Below the pieces are notes generated by a model that did not search any database, had not been told where the DNA came from, and saw only the letters and a program-made list of their open reading frames with translations. Both the position numbers and the translations under genes were made by a program. DNA of 64,000 bases, taken from assembly GCF_044891285.1 (NCBI RefSeq), contig NZ_JAUIYO010000010.1, forward strand, positions 26,454-90,453, given 5' to 3'. Positions 63,768-64,000 of the stretch are shown here, in pieces (within the stretch, counting starts at the first letter, position 1; every line of letters begins with the position of its first letter). This DNA comes from Pseudobacillus lumedeiriae (GTDB lineage: Bacteria > Bacillota > Bacilli > Bacillales > Domibacillaceae).

Positions 63768-64000
63768 TCACATACGGTAGGCATTGATTCCTTTAGTTAT
63801 TAAGAACCCTCCATGAACGTGCGTTGGTTCATAGGAAATGATGAATGCTTTTGGTGATAAAGAGGTTACAAGCCTTCTCAACCTTTGTTCGTAATTTCTT
63901 TTAGCAAGTATTTTTAACACTAAGCGTTTTCCGTCCTTGCCATCTGCAATCCATGTCGTCACTCCATATCCTTGTTCACGAATTTTCTCCGGCAAGTCAC
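63768..64000 (-). CDS. UPF0316/DUF2179 family membrane protein, 5' part outside window
   Basis: The C-terminal 76 codons of a gene whose start lies right of the window. The visible part, DLPEKIREQGYGVTTWIADGKDG, continues with VLKILAKRNYEQRLRRLV and ends with ISYEPTHVHGGFL, the C-terminal cytoplasmic DUF2179 domain seen in YebE-like UPF0316 proteins and at the end of YitT proteins. Given the spacing before GYGVT, UPF0316 (about 170-180 residues) is favoured. No function is known with certainty. The frame remains open to the edge with no true start codon. Confidence 0.8.
   Translation of the reverse strand, partial: DLPEKIREQGYGVTTWIADGKDGKRLVLKILAKRNYEQRLRRLVTSLSPKAFIISYEPTHVHGGFLITKGINAYRM

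Noticed and set aside
1..64000. CRISPR array, prophage or integrated element
   Set aside because: No regularly spaced direct repeats, integrase, phage structural or transposase genes and no tRNA-associated attachment site were seen.

Overview
The window looks like chromosome from a spore-forming, low-GC member of the Bacillaceae. Several genes belong to Bacillus sporulation or spore-lipid families: the cortex hydrolase CwlJ, the YyaC spore protease relative, an AsnO-type asparagine synthetase, a sporulenol/squalene-hopene cyclase next to a YppC (DUF2515) gene, an alkylpyrone synthase pair (BpsA/BpsB) and a 31-residue YjcZ-type peptide. Ribosome binding sites are strong and purine-rich, and TTG/GTG starts are common. 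The genus cannot be fixed from the sequence. I saw no rRNA, tRNA, CRISPR array, prophage or transposase gene.

Layout. 1-2676: nitrogen assimilation (asparagine synthetase, cut by the left edge, and glutamine synthetase). 2857-7609: transporters (a Na+/solute symporter with a 38-residue accessory peptide, a DUF202 membrane protein, an OpuD-like BCCT carrier) and an unknown gene. 7890-13917: an MFS carrier, an omega-aminotransferase, methylmalonate-semialdehyde dehydrogenase and a PucR regulator, probably one amino-acid or beta-alanine-type catabolic unit. 14229-17222: a dipeptidase/YfcC-carrier pair. 17426-23207: a chemoreceptor, a new 52-residue zinc-ribbon gene, cwlJ, a DUF421 protein, an NAD-binding protein and yyaC. 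23541-26664: a HAD phosphatase, the alkylpyrone pair and a thioesterase. 26817-34457: permease-hyuA-hyuB divergent from a sigma-54 activator. 34550-40663: an exopolysaccharide operon (ydaL-ydaM-wecB-ydaJ-like) divergent from a SinR-like repressor. 40786-46859: an aldehyde dehydrogenase, glycolate oxidase subunits and a second omega-aminotransferase. 47229-56569: a second sigma-54 activator divergent from an operon with a TRAP transporter, hydroxyacid dehydrogenase, class II aldolase, amidohydrolase and carbamoylase-type hydrolase. 56651-64000: small and conserved genes, sqhC, yjcZ, an amino acid permease and a UPF0316 gene cut by the right edge.

How the genes work together. The central theme is sigma-54-controlled catabolism. 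Three clear -24/-12 promoters stand in front of hyuB, the second aminotransferase and the TRAP operon, and the window encodes two sigma-54 activators. The hyu and aminotransferase promoters, 14 kb apart, share a 19-base palindromic upstream element (18 of 19 identical), so one activator probably runs both. The TRAP promoter has a different 12-base inverted repeat and is probably run by the neighbouring activator. At the aminotransferase promoter a MITE-like repeat of about 120 bases lies between the shared element and the promoter.

The second regulatory theme is a SinR-like repressor separated from an exopolysaccharide operon by a 460-base region with five or six GTTC/GAAC palindromes, one of them directly in front of the repressor gene. 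Copies of the MITE-like repeat occur at four places in the window. Several starts are revised here on the basis of ribosome binding sites, and in two cases the mapped sigma-54 promoter rules out the longer reading frame.
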